A DNA stretch of 64,000 bases, from positions 1,589,501 through 1,653,500 of the forward strand of contig NZ_CP152017.1 of the NCBI RefSeq assembly GCF_038618305.1, read 5' to 3'. Positions 1-9,141 of this stretch are shown piece after piece. A program made the position numbers and the translations under genes. Under the pieces are notes generated by a model that was not told where the DNA came from, did no database searches, and worked only from the letters and a program-made list of their open reading frames with translations. The DNA comes from Sporosarcina sp. FSL K6-2383 (lineage in GTDB: Bacteria > Bacillota > Bacilli > Bacillales_A > Planococcaceae). Every line of letters begins with the position of its first letter. Within the stretch, counting starts at the first letter, position 1.

Positions 1-319
1 AATAACAGGTCAATTTTCAATTGACGACTTATCGGGACCTGTCGGGATTTACAAGGCGACAGAGGAAGTTGCACAGTACGGGATTTACAATCTTATGAAC
101 TGGGCTGCTGTGTTAAGTATTAACCTAGGAATTATGAACTTATTACCATTGCCTGCATTGGATGGTGGAAGATTGCTGTTCTTCTTCTTTGAGGCAGTGC
201 GTGGTAAGCCAATTGATAAGCAAAAAGAGGGAATGGTCCATTTTGTAGGGATTGTTCTGTTAATGGTCTTAATGCTAGTTGTCACTTGGAATGACATTCA
301 ACGCTTTTTCTTTCCATAA
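1..319 (+). CDS. rasP: Site-2 intramembrane zinc metalloprotease RasP/RseP, C-terminal part
   Basis: Only the last ~105 codons are in the window; the reading frame is open from base 2 to the TAA at 317-319. The piece contains LSGPVGIY, followed by [11 protein letters not shown], the third conserved motif of the S2P family, whose Asp helps bind the catalytic zinc, and ends in a final membrane segment (about [14 protein letters not shown]). The family cleaves anti-sigma factors and remnant signal peptides inside the membrane. The HExxH site and PDZ domain lie upstream, outside the window. proS starts 30 bases downstream, as in the B. subtilis cdsA-dxr-rasP-proS-polC order, which supports the call. 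Confidence 0.93.
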   Translation, partial: ITGQFSIDDLSGPVGIYKATEEVAQYGIYNLMNWAAVLSINLGIMNLLPLPALDGGRLLFFFFEAVRGKPIDKQKEGMVHFVGIVLLMVLMLVVTWNDIQRFFFP

Positions 320-349
320 TAGTTAAAAAATACTTGAGGCGGGATTTTA

Positions 350-2053
350 ATGAAACAATCACGAACATTCATACCAACAATGCGTGAAGTACCTGCTGAT
401 GCAGATATTAAATCCCATCAGTTGTTGTTACGTGCGGGGTTTATCCGACAAAATACGAGTGGCATTTATTCCTATCTGCCTCTTGGTAAAAGAGTGCTTC
501 AGAAAATCGAGACGATTATTCGTGAAGAAATGGAAGCCATCGATGGGGTAGAAGTATTTATGCCTGCTATGCAACAGGCGGAACTTTGGCAGGAAACGGG
601 AAGATGGAGTGCATATGGCCCTGAGCTATTCAGATTGAAGGATCGGCATAATCGGGAGTTTGCACTTGGAGCGACACATGAAGAAGTGATTACTTCTCTT
701 GTTCGAGATGAAGTGAAATCGTACAAAAAGTTACCACTGACGATGTTCCAAATTCAGACGAAGTTCAGGGATGAGCAACGTCCACGCTTTGGTTTGCTAC
801 GAGGTCGTGAATTCATCATGAAAGATGCGTATTCCTTCCATGCGACGGAGGATAGCTTGCACGACAAGTATATGGATATGATGCAGGCGTATACGAATAT
901 CTTTACGAGGCTTGGTCTAGATTTCCGTGCAGTCATTGCAGACGGTGGTTCAATTGGTGGAACAGGAACGCATGAATTTATGGCGTTGTCAGACATTGGA
1001 GAGGATACAATCGCTTATAGTGATAGCTCTTCTTATGCGGCCAATATTGAAATGGCTGAAGTAAAGGTGAACTATGACAAGCTCGAAGAGTCATTGAAAG
1101 AAGTAACCAAAGTCGCAACGCCTAATCAACGGACGATTGACGAAGTAGTGTCGTTTCTTGAAGTGGATGTAAAGCGGCTCATTAAGACACTTATATTCAA
1201 AGTGGATGACGAACTGGTTGTAGTACTAAGTCGTGGGGATCATGAAATTAATGATATTAAGCTAAAAAATGTACTCGGTGCGACAGAGGTTGAATTAGCA
1301 CATGAAGCAGATGTGCTAGAGCTTTTGTCATGTGGAGTGGGGTCAATTGGACCTGTTAAATTGCCTATCGGCTTAAAAGTAATTGCGGATCATGCAGTTG
1401 CATCGGTAGTCAATGGTGTTTGTGGTGCGAATGAAAATGGCTTCCATTTGACAAATGTCAATCCAGAACGTGACTTTGCGGTTGATCGCTATGAAGATCT
1501 TCGTTTTATTCGCGAAGGAGATGCTTCGCCGGATGGCAATGGGACGATTCGGTTTGCTAAAGGGATTGAAGTCGGCCATATCTTCAAGTTAGGCACAACG
1601 TATAGCGAGTCGATGGAGGCAACATATCTGGATGAAAACGGTAAAGCAAAGCCGTTCATCATGGGTTGTTATGGCATTGGTGTATCACGGATAATGGCGG
1701 CGGTTGCAGAACAATATAATGACGACAATGGTTTGAAGTGGCCAGCAAAGCTTGCACCGTTTGATATTCATGTCATTGCGGTAAATGTGAAGGATGATAC
1801 TCAAGTCGGCTTGGCGGAGGAATTATATACGATTTTGAAATCGTATCGCTATGATGTCCTTTATGATGATCGACCAGAGCGTGCAGGCGTCAAATTTGCT
1901 GATTCGGATTTGATTGGTTTACCGGTTCGGATAACTGTAGGTAAAAAAGCAGTAGATGATATTGTTGAAGTGAAGTTTAGACAAACCGGAGAATCATTTG
2001 AGTGGCGAAAAGAAGAAATTACTGAAAAACTACAAGCGTTTTTCGGGGCGTAA
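350..2053 (+). CDS. proS: Prolyl-tRNA synthetase (bacterial type)
   Basis: The protein has 567 residues, the usual length for the bacterial ProRS that carries an editing (INS) domain between class II motifs 2 and 3. Visible parts are motif 1 around residues 35-60 ([11 protein letters not shown]), motif 2 around 140-165 ([17 protein letters not shown]), the INS editing domain at roughly 220-400, motif 3 near 440-455 ([13 protein letters not shown]) and the C-terminal anticodon-binding domain ([18 protein letters not shown]). It charges tRNA-Pro in the cytoplasm and hydrolyses mischarged Ala-tRNA-Pro. The ATG follows GAGGCGGG at a normal distance. It probably shares a transcript with rasP. No T-box leader is seen. 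Confidence 0.97.
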   Translation: MKQSRTFIPTMREVPADADIKSHQLLLRAGFIRQNTSGIYSYLPLGKRVLQKIETIIREEMEAIDGVEVFMPAMQQAELWQETGRWSAYGPELFRLKDRHNREFALGATHEEVITSLVRDEVKSYKKLPLTMFQIQTKFRDEQRPRFGLLRGREFIMKDAYSFHATEDSLHDKYMDMMQAYTNIFTRLGLDFRAVIADGGSIGGTGTHEFMALSDIGEDTIAYSDSSSYAANIEMAEVKVNYDKLEESLKEVTKVATPNQRTIDEVVSFLEVDVKRLIKTLIFKVDDELVVVLSRGDHEINDIKLKNVLGATEVELAHEADVLELLSCGVGSIGPVKLPIGLKVIADHAVASVVNGVCGANENGFHLTNVNPERDFAVDRYEDLRFIREGDASPDGNGTIRFAKGIEVGHIFKLGTTYSESMEATYLDENGKAKPFIMGCYGIGVSRIMAAVAEQYNDDNGLKWPAKLAPFDIHVIAVNVKDDTQVGLAEELYTILKSYRYDVLYDDRPERAGVKFADSDLIGLPVRITVGKKAVDDIVEVKFRQTGESFEWRKEEITEKLQAFFGA

Positions 2054-2061
2054 TTATCTAC

Positions 2062-2197
2062 GTTCAGCGTGTGGCACATGTTGAACATACATAAAGCCTC
2101 CGGCGGGTAAAAAATAGATATCGAGAAGGGAAGGCCGGTTGTCGGTACTTCCCTTCTCGCTTGCTTCAGTAGAAGCAAGTGGGCCTCCGGCGGATCT
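2062..2197 (+). repeat. Modular hairpin element between proS and polC (partial family member)
   Basis: The 165-base gap holds four pieces. A hairpin follows the proS stop (GTTCA...TGAAC arms, 2062-2086). Then comes GCCTCCGGCGGGT at 2096-2108. A strong hairpin has 12-bp arms CGAGAAGGGAAG (2122-2133) and CTTCCCTTCTCG (2148-2159), extended by GCCG/CGGT. A further hairpin CTTGCTTC/GAAGCAAG (2160-2179) leads directly into a second GCCTCCGGCGGAT at 2183-2195. The GCCTCCGGCGGAT block recurs at 13296, 16192 (minus) and 51100. There is no poly-T run after the strong stem, so it is not an obvious terminator for proS. Confidence 0.7.
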
Positions 2198-2218
2198 AAA
2201 AAGTAGGGGTGAGAGATT

Positions 2219-5200
2219 ATGGATGCTATGAACAAGTTGTATATTTTGTTGCAGCAGATTGATATGACGGATGACCAATTTGCTATCCACTTTGAACAAG
2301 CCGAGCTGAATCGGGTAAATATCCACCGGAAATCACGACTTTGGCAATTTAACTTAACATTGAAACAGCCGTTACCAGCGGCTGTTTACCGTGAATTTAG
2401 CAAACGCGTCAACGCAGCTTTTTCAGCGATTGCCACAGTTCGTTTGGAAATAACTTGTCGCACGACGGAAGTCGATGAGACGATGTTGACCGATTACTGG
2501 TCGTTCGTCATTGAAGAGTTAAGTGATATGTCACCGCCAATTCGAGAAAGGCTAATGAGCCAGCAGCCGGTCATGTCTGGTGGCAAGCTGATGCTGTTGT
2601 GCACAAATGATTTGGAGCTTCAAACCTTGAAGGGCAAGTATGCGGATTTGATTGCAGATGTCTATCATTCATTCGGCTTCGCTCGACCGTTTATAGATTT
2701 CAAATTAACGGAAGAAGATAATGGCGCGGAGGCGGAACGACTTGCGTTTCTTGCACAACGAGCTGCTGAGGAAGAAGCATACGGTCAAAAAGCGCTTGCA
2801 GATTTGGTGCAACGAGAATCATCCAAGAAGGAAAATGGTGGCACTGTATCCGGACCATTCCGTTTAGGTACGCCTATTAAAGCAGACGAGCCTCTTATGG
2901 AAATTCAACATATTCTGGATGAAGAACGTCGCGTGACGATTGAAGGATTTGTTTTCGATACAGAGGTGCGCGAATTACGCAGTGGTCGATCACTATTAAC
3001 GATTAAAGTGACGGATTATACTGATTCTATTTTAGTGAAGATGTTCTCGCGTGATAATGAAGATGCAGAAATGATGAAGACATTGAAAAAAGGAGCTTGG
3101 GTACGCGCGCGTGGAGGGATTCAAAACGATACATTCGTTCGAGACCTCATTATGATGGCGCAAGATGTGATGGAAGTGTCACCTATCATTCGCCAAGATA
3201 AGGCACCGGCGGATCGTAAGCGGATTGAATTACATGCCCATACAACAATGAGTCAAATGGATGCAGTCGTCTCCGCATCTAAGCTCGTCAGTCAGGCGGC
3301 AAAATGGGGACATCCAGCGATTGCGATTACGGATCATGCCAACGTCCAGTCGTTTCCAGAAGCGTATGCCGAAGGGAAGAAGCAAGGTGTAAAAGTAATT
3401 TTTGGACTGGAAGCAAACCTAGTCGATGATGGCGTGCCGATTGTTTTTGATGAACAGCATCGTAAGCTAGAGGATGATAGCTTTGTCGTCTTTGACGTGG
3501 AGACAACGGGTCTTTCAGCGGTGTACGACACGATTATCGAGCTTGCCGCGGTACGGTTAAAAAATGGTGAAATTGTTGAGACGTTCGAGCGCTTTGCTAA
3601 TCCGCATCACCCACTATCCTCGACGACAACTGAATTGACAGGTATTACGGATGACATGGTGAAGGATGCGCCTGAAGTGGCAGACGTTGTGAAGGACTTT
3701 AGTGAATTCATTGGTGATTCGATTTTAGTAGCCCATAACGCGAAATTTGATATGGGGTTCTTTTACGAAGCTTCTAAAAAGGCGGGACTACCAGCGATTG
3801 CTTATCCAGTAATTGATACGCTGGAACTGGCACGCTTCATTCACCCTGAAATGAGGAATCACCGACTAAATACGTTGGCGAAAAAATATAATATCGAACT
3901 GACGCAGCATCACCGTGCGATTTACGATACGGAAGCAACAGCCCATTTGTTTTTACGGCTAATGAAGGAGTCAGAAGAAAAGGGAATTGTTTACCTCGAT
4001 GACTTTAACCGGCATATTGGGGAAGGGGATGCTTATAAGCGGTCGCGACCTTCGCATTGTACATTGCTCGCGGTAGATGATGAAGGGTTGAAAAATCTTT
4101 TCAAACTCGTTTCCTATTCGCATATGGATTACTTTTACCGGGTTCCCCGTATTCCGCGCTCATTGCTTGTTAAGCACCGAAAGGGATTACTTGTCGGATC
4201 AGGCTGTGATAAGGGTGAAGTGTTCGAAGGGCTTATGCAGAAGTCTTTAGATGAAGTTGAAGAAATTGCGAAGTTTTATGATTATCTTGAGGTCCATCCG
4301 AAACCTGTTTATTCTCATCTGATTGAGTTGGAATTAATTCGCGATGAATGGAACTTGGAAGATATTATGCGCAAGATGATCAAGCTAGGGAAAAAGGTCG
4401 GGCTACCGGTTTGTGCGACAGGAAATGTCCATTATATCGATGAAACCGATGCAACATTCCGTAAAGTGCTCGTTCGTTCGCAGGGTGGAGCCAATCCCAT
4501 GAATCGCTATACGCTACCGGCAGTTCACTTCCGAACAACAGATGAAATGCTAGCGGAGTTTTCCTTCCTTGGGGAGCAGGTGGCAGAAGAGATTGTCATA
4601 GATAATCCACATTCAATATTGGAAAGAATCGGGGATGTGAAGCCGATTAAAGACGACTTATATACGCCGACGATTGAAGGAGCGGATGAGGAAGTAAGAG
4701 AGTTGACGTATTCGATGGCGCACCAAATCTACGGCGAGCAATTGCCGGAAATTATTGAAGCGCGAATTGAAAAGGAATTGAAGTCCATCATTGGTCACGG
4801 TTTCGCCGTTATTTACCTGATATCTCATAAGCTTGTCAAGCGGTCGTTGGATGATGGTTATCTCGTTGGGTCGCGTGGTTCGGTCGGTTCTTCACTCGTT
4901 GCAACGATGATGGAAATTACCGAGGTCAATCCATTACCACCGCATTATGTCTGTCCAACGTGTAAAGCAACTGAGTTCTTCGATGATGGATCAGTCAGCT
5001 CGGGCTATGACTTACCCGATAAGGTTTGTCCTTCTTGTGAAGCGAAATTCAAAAAAGATGGACAAGATATCCCGTTTGAAACATTTTTAGGATTTAAGGG
5101 GGATAAAGTTCCCGATATCGATTTGAATTTCAGTGGTGATTATCAGGCGCATGCCCATAATTATACGAAGGATTTATTCGGTGAGGATTACGTTTACCGT

Positions 5201-6532
5201 GCAGGAACGATTGGTACGGTTGCGGAGAAGACGGCGTATGGTTACGTTCGTGGCTATATGAATGATAATGGCTATACTTTCCGTGGGGCTGAAATCGACC
5301 GTCTTGTACAAGGCTGTTCAGGCGTTAAGCGCAATACTGGGCAACACCCCGGCGGTATTATCGTTGTGCCTGATAATATGGAAATATTCGATTTTACGCC
5401 GATACAATTTCCAGCGGATGATACAAATTCGAGTTGGAAGACGACGCATTTTGATTTCCATTCCATCGATAATAACTTATTGAAGCTCGATATTCTTGGG
5501 CATGATGATCCAACGATGATTAAAATGCTGCAAGACCTTTCGGGGATTGATCCGTTGACGATTCCACCAGATGATGCAGGTGTTATGGCGCTATTCAGTG
5601 GTACGTCGTCACTCGGAGTGACAGAAGAGCAAATAGGCTGTAAAACAGGAACATTGGGTGTGCCGGAGTTTGGAACGCGCTTTGTTCGTCAGATGTTAGA
5701 AGAAACAAAGCCGTCGACGTTTTCGGAACTCATTCAGATTTCGGGATTATCGCATGGGACGGACGTTTGGCTCGGTAATGCACAGGAATTGATTCAGAAT
5801 AAGACATGTGAATTATCCGATGTTATCGGTTGTCGTGATGACATTATGGTCTATTTAATCTATCAAGGGTTGGATCCTTCGATGGCGTTTAAAATTATGG
5901 AGTCTGTGCGAAAAGGGAAAGGTCTGACACCGGAATTTGAAGAAGCGATGAAAGCACAAAGCGTGCCAAACTGGTATATCGACTCATGTAAAAAGATTAA
6001 ATACATGTTCCCTAAAGCTCACGCAGCTGCCTATGTTCTGATGGCATTGCGCATTGCATACTTTAAAGTACATCATCCGATTTTATATTATGCGACGTAT
6101 TTCTCTATACGTGCAACGGATTATGATTTGCTGACAATGACAAAAGGCTCGGCATCAATGCGTGCGCAAATTAAAGAGATCAATGCGAAAGGCCTTGATG
6201 CATTACCGAAGGAAAAGAGTTTATTGACCGTTCTGGAGATTGCGTTGGAAATGAGTGAGCGCGGTTTTTCAATTGTGAAGCCAGACTTGTACAAATCGGA
6301 TGCAACGACGTTTTTAATTGATGGAGACACACTTATTCCTCCATTCAACTCAATTCCATCACTTGGGACAAACGTCGCCAATTCGATTGTGGAAGCGAGA
6401 AAAGACGGAGAGTTTTTATCGAAGGAAGACCTTCAGCAACGTGGACGTGTGTCGAAAACGGTTGTGGAGTACATGACAACGCTCGGCTGTTTGGAAGGTA
6501 TGCCAGAGGCCAATCAATTGTCATTGTTCTAA
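2219..6532 (+). CDS. polC: DNA polymerase III alpha subunit, PolC type
   Basis: This is the main replicative polymerase of low-GC Gram-positives, 1437 residues long. Domains in order: N-terminal domains (1-~230), an OB fold (~235-330), a PHP domain starting [13 protein letters not shown] (~338) that is interrupted by a proofreading 3'-5' exonuclease ([10 protein letters not shown] at ~421), the polymerase core with a Cys-rich zinc site (CPTC...CPSC, ~910-945) and the catalytic aspartates in [12 protein letters not shown] (~965), then helix-hairpin-helix regions. ATG 2219 follows AGGGGTGAG; a second ATG at 2228 is possible. The proS-polC order matches B. subtilis. No truncation or missing catalytic motif is seen. 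Confidence 0.98.
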   Translation: MDAMNKLYILLQQIDMTDDQFAIHFEQAELNRVNIHRKSRLWQFNLTLKQPLPAAVYREFSKRVNAAFSAIATVRLEITCRTTEVDETMLTDYWSFVIEELSDMSPPIRERLMSQQPVMSGGKLMLLCTNDLELQTLKGKYADLIADVYHSFGFARPFIDFKLTEEDNGAEAERLAFLAQRAAEEEAYGQKALADLVQRESSKKENGGTVSGPFRLGTPIKADEPLMEIQHILDEERRVTIEGFVFDTEVRELRSGRSLLTIKVTDYTDSILVKMFSRDNEDAEMMKTLKKGAWVRARGGIQNDTFVRDLIMMAQDVMEVSPIIRQDKAPADRKRIELHAHTTMSQMDAVVSASKLVSQAAKWGHPAIAITDHANVQSFPEAYAEGKKQGVKVIFGLEANLVDDGVPIVFDEQHRKLEDDSFVVFDVETTGLSAVYDTIIELAAVRLKNGEIVETFERFANPHHPLSSTTTELTGITDDMVKDAPEVADVVKDFSEFIGDSILVAHNAKFDMGFFYEASKKAGLPAIAYPVIDTLELARFIHPEMRNHRLNTLAKKYNIELTQHHRAIYDTEATAHLFLRLMKESEEKGIVYLDDFNRHIGEGDAYKRSRPSHCTLLAVDDEGLKNLFKLVSYSHMDYFYRVPRIPRSLLVKHRKGLLVGSGCDKGEVFEGLMQKSLDEVEEIAKFYDYLEVHPKPVYSHLIELELIRDEWNLEDIMRKMIKLGKKVGLPVCATGNVHYIDETDATFRKVLVRSQGGANPMNRYTLPAVHFRTTDEMLAEFSFLGEQVAEEIVIDNPHSILERIGDVKPIKDDLYTPTIEGADEEVRELTYSMAHQIYGEQLPEIIEARIEKELKSIIGHGFAVIYLISHKLVKRSLDDGYLVGSRGSVGSSLVATMMEITEVNPLPPHYVCPTCKATEFFDDGSVSSGYDLPDKVCPSCEAKFKKDGQDIPFETFLGFKGDKVPDIDLNFSGDYQAHAHNYTKDLFGEDYVYRAGTIGTVAEKTAYGYVRGYMNDNGYTFRGAEIDRLVQGCSGVKRNTGQHPGGIIVVPDNMEIFDFTPIQFPADDTNSSWKTTHFDFHSIDNNLLKLDILGHDDPTMIKMLQDLSGIDPLTIPPDDAGVMALFSGTSSLGVTEEQIGCKTGTLGVPEFGTRFVRQMLEETKPSTFSELIQISGLSHGTDVWLGNAQELIQNKTCELSDVIGCRDDIMVYLIYQGLDPSMAFKIMESVRKGKGLTPEFEEAMKAQSVPNWYIDSCKKIKYMFPKAHAAAYVLMALRIAYFKVHHPILYYATYFSIRATDYDLLTMTKGSASMRAQIKEINAKGLDALPKEKSLLTVLEIALEMSERGFSIVKPDLYKSDATTFLIDGDTLIPPFNSIPSLGTNVANSIVEARKDGEFLSKEDLQQRGRVSKTVVEYMTTLGCLEGMPEANQLSLF

Positions 6533-6584
6533 CTTGAATCAGCAGAAGTCCCCCGATGCAATTACGCCAAGGCGCAATTGCATC
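6533..6584 (+). repeat. Module A remnant and terminal-type hairpin after polC
   Basis: Directly after the polC stop comes CTTGAATCAGCAG, one arm of the module A stem without its partner. It is followed by a hairpin with 14-base arms, 6555-6568 and 6571-6584, around the AA loop, with one mismatch; its core is CAATTACGCC/GGCGCAATTG. No T run follows, so terminator function is doubtful. It is a shortened form of the elements at 13199, 19809 and 60972. Confidence 0.75.
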
Positions 6585-6591
6585 ACATTGT

Positions 6592-6620
6592 TTGCGTGCC
6601 TTTGTAACGTATGGTATGAT
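6592..6620 (+). promoter_or_regulatory. Sigma-A promoter for the rimP-nusA-infB operon
   Basis: TTGCGT (6592-6597), a 17-base spacer, then TATGAT (6615-6620). It lies in the polC-rimP gap and points at rimP. The -35 is imperfect, the -10 is good and the spacing ideal. Confidence 0.65.
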
Positions 6621-6649
6621 GGGAACAACTTTTGTAATAGTCTTGCGCA

Positions 6650-6680
6650 AAAAGAGTGGGATTTCCCGCTCTTTTCTGTT
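6650..6680 (+). terminator. Leader terminator/attenuator upstream of rimP-nusA
   Basis: The arms AAAAGAGTGGG (6650-6660) and CCCGCTCTTTT (6665-6675) pair around the loop ATTT, with one G-T pair. The T tract is short and broken (CTTTTCTGTTGTTC). It starts about 23 bases after the expected transcription start of the promoter at 6592-6620, so it would end transcripts before rimP. A weak hairpin with an interrupted T tract is the type that depends on NusA; NusA autoregulation through such a leader terminator is reported for B. subtilis. Confidence 0.7.
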
Positions 6681-6728
6681 GTTCTATACTATTTTTTTAC
6701 CAATTCAACGGGTCCTTAACATGCCCTG

Positions 6729-6760
6729 GCCTCCGGCACAAATGCGCCGAGGCGTATTTG
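6729..6760 (+). repeat. GCCTCCGGC block plus terminal hairpin before rimP
   Basis: GCCTCCGGC (6729-6737) is followed by the hairpin CAAATGCGCC/GGCGTATTTG (6739-6760, loop GA, one G-T pair). It ends 23 bases before the rimP ATG, just ahead of the GGAGGG ribosome-binding site. Same module order as at ribF (13296-13435), but without the P1-P4 core. Confidence 0.75.
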
Positions 6761-6783
6761 ATTAAGATTTTTGGAGGGATAAG

Positions 6784-7260
6784 ATGAGTAAAATTACAGA
6801 AGAGATTGAGAAACTCGTCAATCCAATTGTGGAAGAGTTAAAATTGGAACTTGTCGATATTGAGTTTCTGAAGGAAGGAAGAGACTGGTTCCTTCGCGTC
6901 TATATTGATAATCCAGAGGGAAGTATTGATATAGATCAGTGCGCTCAAGTAAGTGAGAAATTGAGTGAGGAACTTGATCGAACAGATCCAATTACACAAA
7001 ACTATTTCCTTGAAGTATCTTCACCTGGTGCGGAGCGTCCGTTAAAGAAGGAAGAGGATTATCAAAAAGCGATTGGCCAGTTTGTATTCATTAAGACGTA
7101 TGAAGCAATCGACGGGTTGAAGGAATTCGAAGGCTATCTATTAGCAAACGAAGTGGATACTGTGGAAGTGGAAATGCGTATTAAGACGAGAAAAGTGACT
7201 GTTGTGATTGACAAGGAAAAAATCGCACTTGCCCGTTTGGCAATCGACTTTTCCGCATAA
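6784..7260 (+). CDS. rimP: Ribosome maturation factor RimP
   Basis: The product has 158 residues, matching the family (~156 in B. subtilis, where it was called YlxS). It has an N-terminal alpha/beta domain ([20 protein letters not shown]) and a C-terminal SH3-like barrel with the conserved [11 protein letters not shown] segment near residues 80-90. RimP binds the S12 region and helps mature the 30S subunit. The ATG follows TTGGAGGGATAAG. It is the first gene of the rimP-nusA-ylxR-ylxQ-infB-ylxP-rbfA operon, all tightly spaced. Confidence 0.96.
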   Translation: MSKITEEIEKLVNPIVEELKLELVDIEFLKEGRDWFLRVYIDNPEGSIDIDQCAQVSEKLSEELDRTDPITQNYFLEVSSPGAERPLKKEEDYQKAIGQFVFIKTYEAIDGLKEFEGYLLANEVDTVEVEMRIKTRKVTVVIDKEKIALARLAIDFSA

Positions 7261-7281
7261 TTGAATGTAGGAGTGATTAAC

Positions 7282-8469
7282 ATGAGTAGTGATCTACTCG
7301 ATGCATTGACAGCCCTCGAAAAGCAAAAAGGAATTTCTAGGGACGTCTTAGTAGAAGCAATCGAAGCAGCACTTGTAACTGCCTATAAACGAAATTTCAA
7401 TCAAGCGCAAAACGTGCGAGTTGATTTGAACCTCGATAAAGGAACGATGAAAGTCTATTCCCGCAAGGATGTCGTCGAGGAGGTTGAGGATGATCGTTTG
7501 TATATCTCACTTGAAGATGCACAAAAGATTAACCCGGCTTATGAACTGGCAGATATCGTCGAGCAAGAAGTAACACCACGTGATTTCGGACGTATCGCAG
7601 CACAAACTGCTAAGCAAGTTGTGACACAACGTGTAAGAGAAGCAGAGCGTGGCATTATTTATGAAGAATATGTCGACAGAGAAGATGATATCGTCAATGG
7701 TATTATCGAGCGTCTCGACGCACGTAATTTATATGTGGGGCTTGGCAAGGTTGAAGCTGTTTTGCCGATTGGCGAACAAATCCCAACCGAATCCTATCAA
7801 CCACATGATCGTATCAAAGTGTATATTACAAAAGTTGAACGCACATCACGCGGTCCACAAGTGTTCGTTTCACGGACACATCCGGGACTTCTACGTAGGT
7901 TATTTGAAGTCGAAGTGCCTGAAATCTATGAAGGCATCGTTGAAATCAAATCGATTGCACGTGAAGCGGGCGACCGTTCGAAGATTTCAGTGCATACGAA
8001 TAATGAGGAAGTCGATCCAGTCGGCTCTTGTGTAGGTGCAAGAGGCGCGCGTGTTCAGTCGATTTCGAATGAATTGAATGGTGAAAAAGTCGATATTGTT
8101 GAATGGTCTGAAGATCCGGCTATCTTTGTAGCAAATGCTCTTAGCCCTTCAAAAGTAATCGACGTTCAAGTCAATGAAGAAGAAAGGTCGACAAGAGTTG
8201 TCGTACCAGATTACCAATTATCACTGGCGATTGGAAAACGTGGACAAAACGCAAGACTTGCGGCAAAACTAACAGGCTGGAAGATAGACATTAAAAGTGA
8301 AACAGATGCGCGTGAACTAGGCATCTATCCACCTGTCTTCGACGAGTCAGTTGCAGAAGCTCAATTAGAGGAGCCTGCAAATACAAATGATCCTTATTTC
8401 GTTGAAGAAGAAGTGGCAGATGAGTTGGATCATACATCCATCGATCTGTATTCGGACGACGAAGACTGA
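7282..8469 (+). CDS. nusA: Transcription termination/antitermination factor NusA
   Basis: NusA binds RNA polymerase and affects pausing and termination. The protein has 395 residues from the ATG at 7282, which follows AGGAGTG; a TTG at 7261 is in frame but has no ribosome-binding site, and the family begins MSS(E/D)LLDAL. Domains: N-terminal RNAP-binding domain (1-~130), S1 (~135-200), KH1 ([15 protein letters not shown]) and KH2 ([19 protein letters not shown]). The acidic C-terminal tail (last ~45 residues) is longer than in B. subtilis NusA (371 residues). It is the second gene of the operon and may control the operon through the leader hairpin at 6650-6680. Confidence 0.97.
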   Translation: MSSDLLDALTALEKQKGISRDVLVEAIEAALVTAYKRNFNQAQNVRVDLNLDKGTMKVYSRKDVVEEVEDDRLYISLEDAQKINPAYELADIVEQEVTPRDFGRIAAQTAKQVVTQRVREAERGIIYEEYVDREDDIVNGIIERLDARNLYVGLGKVEAVLPIGEQIPTESYQPHDRIKVYITKVERTSRGPQVFVSRTHPGLLRRLFEVEVPEIYEGIVEIKSIAREAGDRSKISVHTNNEEVDPVGSCVGARGARVQSISNELNGEKVDIVEWSEDPAIFVANALSPSKVIDVQVNEEERSTRVVVPDYQLSLAIGKRGQNARLAAKLTGWKIDIKSETDARELGIYPPVFDESVAEAQLEEPANTNDPYFVEEEVADELDHTSIDLYSDDED

Positions 8470-8488
8470 GAAGAAAGGATGACCACAC

Positions 8489-8767
8489 ATGGCTAACATG
8501 AAAAAAGTTCCTTTGCGTAAATGCGCGGCAACGGGTGAAATGTTTCCTAAAAAGGAAATGATTCGTATCGTTCGTCCGAAAGAAGGAGAAGTTTCAGTGG
8601 ATCTCACAGGTAAGAAATCAGGCCGTGGGACATATGTGTCAAAATCCGAGGAAGCAGTCGAGGCAGCGCGTCGTAACCGAGCGATTGAAAGTCAACTTGG
8701 AACTGCTGTACCTGAACAGGTATATGAAGATCTCCTTCATGCAATTCGCCGGGAGGCATTGAAATGA
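8489..8767 (+). CDS. ylxR: YlxR family RNA-binding protein (RNase P modulator type)
   Basis: A small basic protein of 92 residues with the family signatures RKCAATGEMFPKKEMIRIVR near the start and GRGTYVSK in the middle. The family binds nucleic acid and has been linked to control of RNase P in B. subtilis (RnpM). It lies between nusA and ylxQ, overlapping ylxQ by 4 bases (ATGA). The start at 8489 (MANMKK) follows AGAAAGGATG; ATG 8498 is a less likely alternative. Confidence 0.92.
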   Translation: MANMKKVPLRKCAATGEMFPKKEMIRIVRPKEGEVSVDLTGKKSGRGTYVSKSEEAVEAARRNRAIESQLGTAVPEQVYEDLLHAIRREALK

Positions 8768-9141
8768 ATGATCCAAAAAAGATTTTTCAACTGCTAGGTA
8801 TGGCTGCTCGCGCAAGGATGATTATCACGGGCGAGGAATTAGTCATACGTGAAGTTCGTAACGGTAGTGCGCATCTCGTTATTGTTTCAGAAGATGCATC
8901 TAAAAATACGATGAAAAAGTTAACTGATAAATGTCTGTATTACAACGTTGAGAAGCATGATTTCGGGAGTCGTGAAGACCTCGGTCATGCAATCGGAAAA
9001 GAGTCGCGAGTTGTACTCGCGCTAACGGACGCCGGGTTTGCCCGTAAGTTGTCCGGGCTCCTCAACGAATTTAACCGGGGGTGGGCTAATGACGAAAATA
9101 CGTGTACACGAATACGCGAAACAAGTGAATCGGTCGAGTAA
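8764..9141 (+). CDS. ylxQ: YlxQ, L7Ae-type ribosomal protein
   Basis: The protein has 125 residues with the L7Ae/L30e/S12e/Gadd45 fold: [37 protein letters not shown], then [12 protein letters not shown] and [20 protein letters not shown]. The family binds kink-turn RNA. B. subtilis YlxQ is about 100 residues. Here the frame runs ~25 residues further, so its last 53 bases overlap infB in another frame. The extra tail (from about [12 protein letters not shown]) looks unlike family sequence and may simply reflect loss of the ancestral stop codon. Confidence 0.9.
   Translation: MNDPKKIFQLLGMAARARMIITGEELVIREVRNGSAHLVIVSEDASKNTMKKLTDKCLYYNVEKHDFGSREDLGHAIGKESRVVLALTDAGFARKLSGLLNEFNRGWANDENTCTRIRETSESVE

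Noticed and set aside
320..349. T-box leader before proS
   Set aside because: Only 30 bases separate rasP and proS; no room for a T-box.
2122..2159. Rho-independent terminator of proS
   Set aside because: The hairpin is strong but has no T tract on the plus strand; better explained as part of the modular element.
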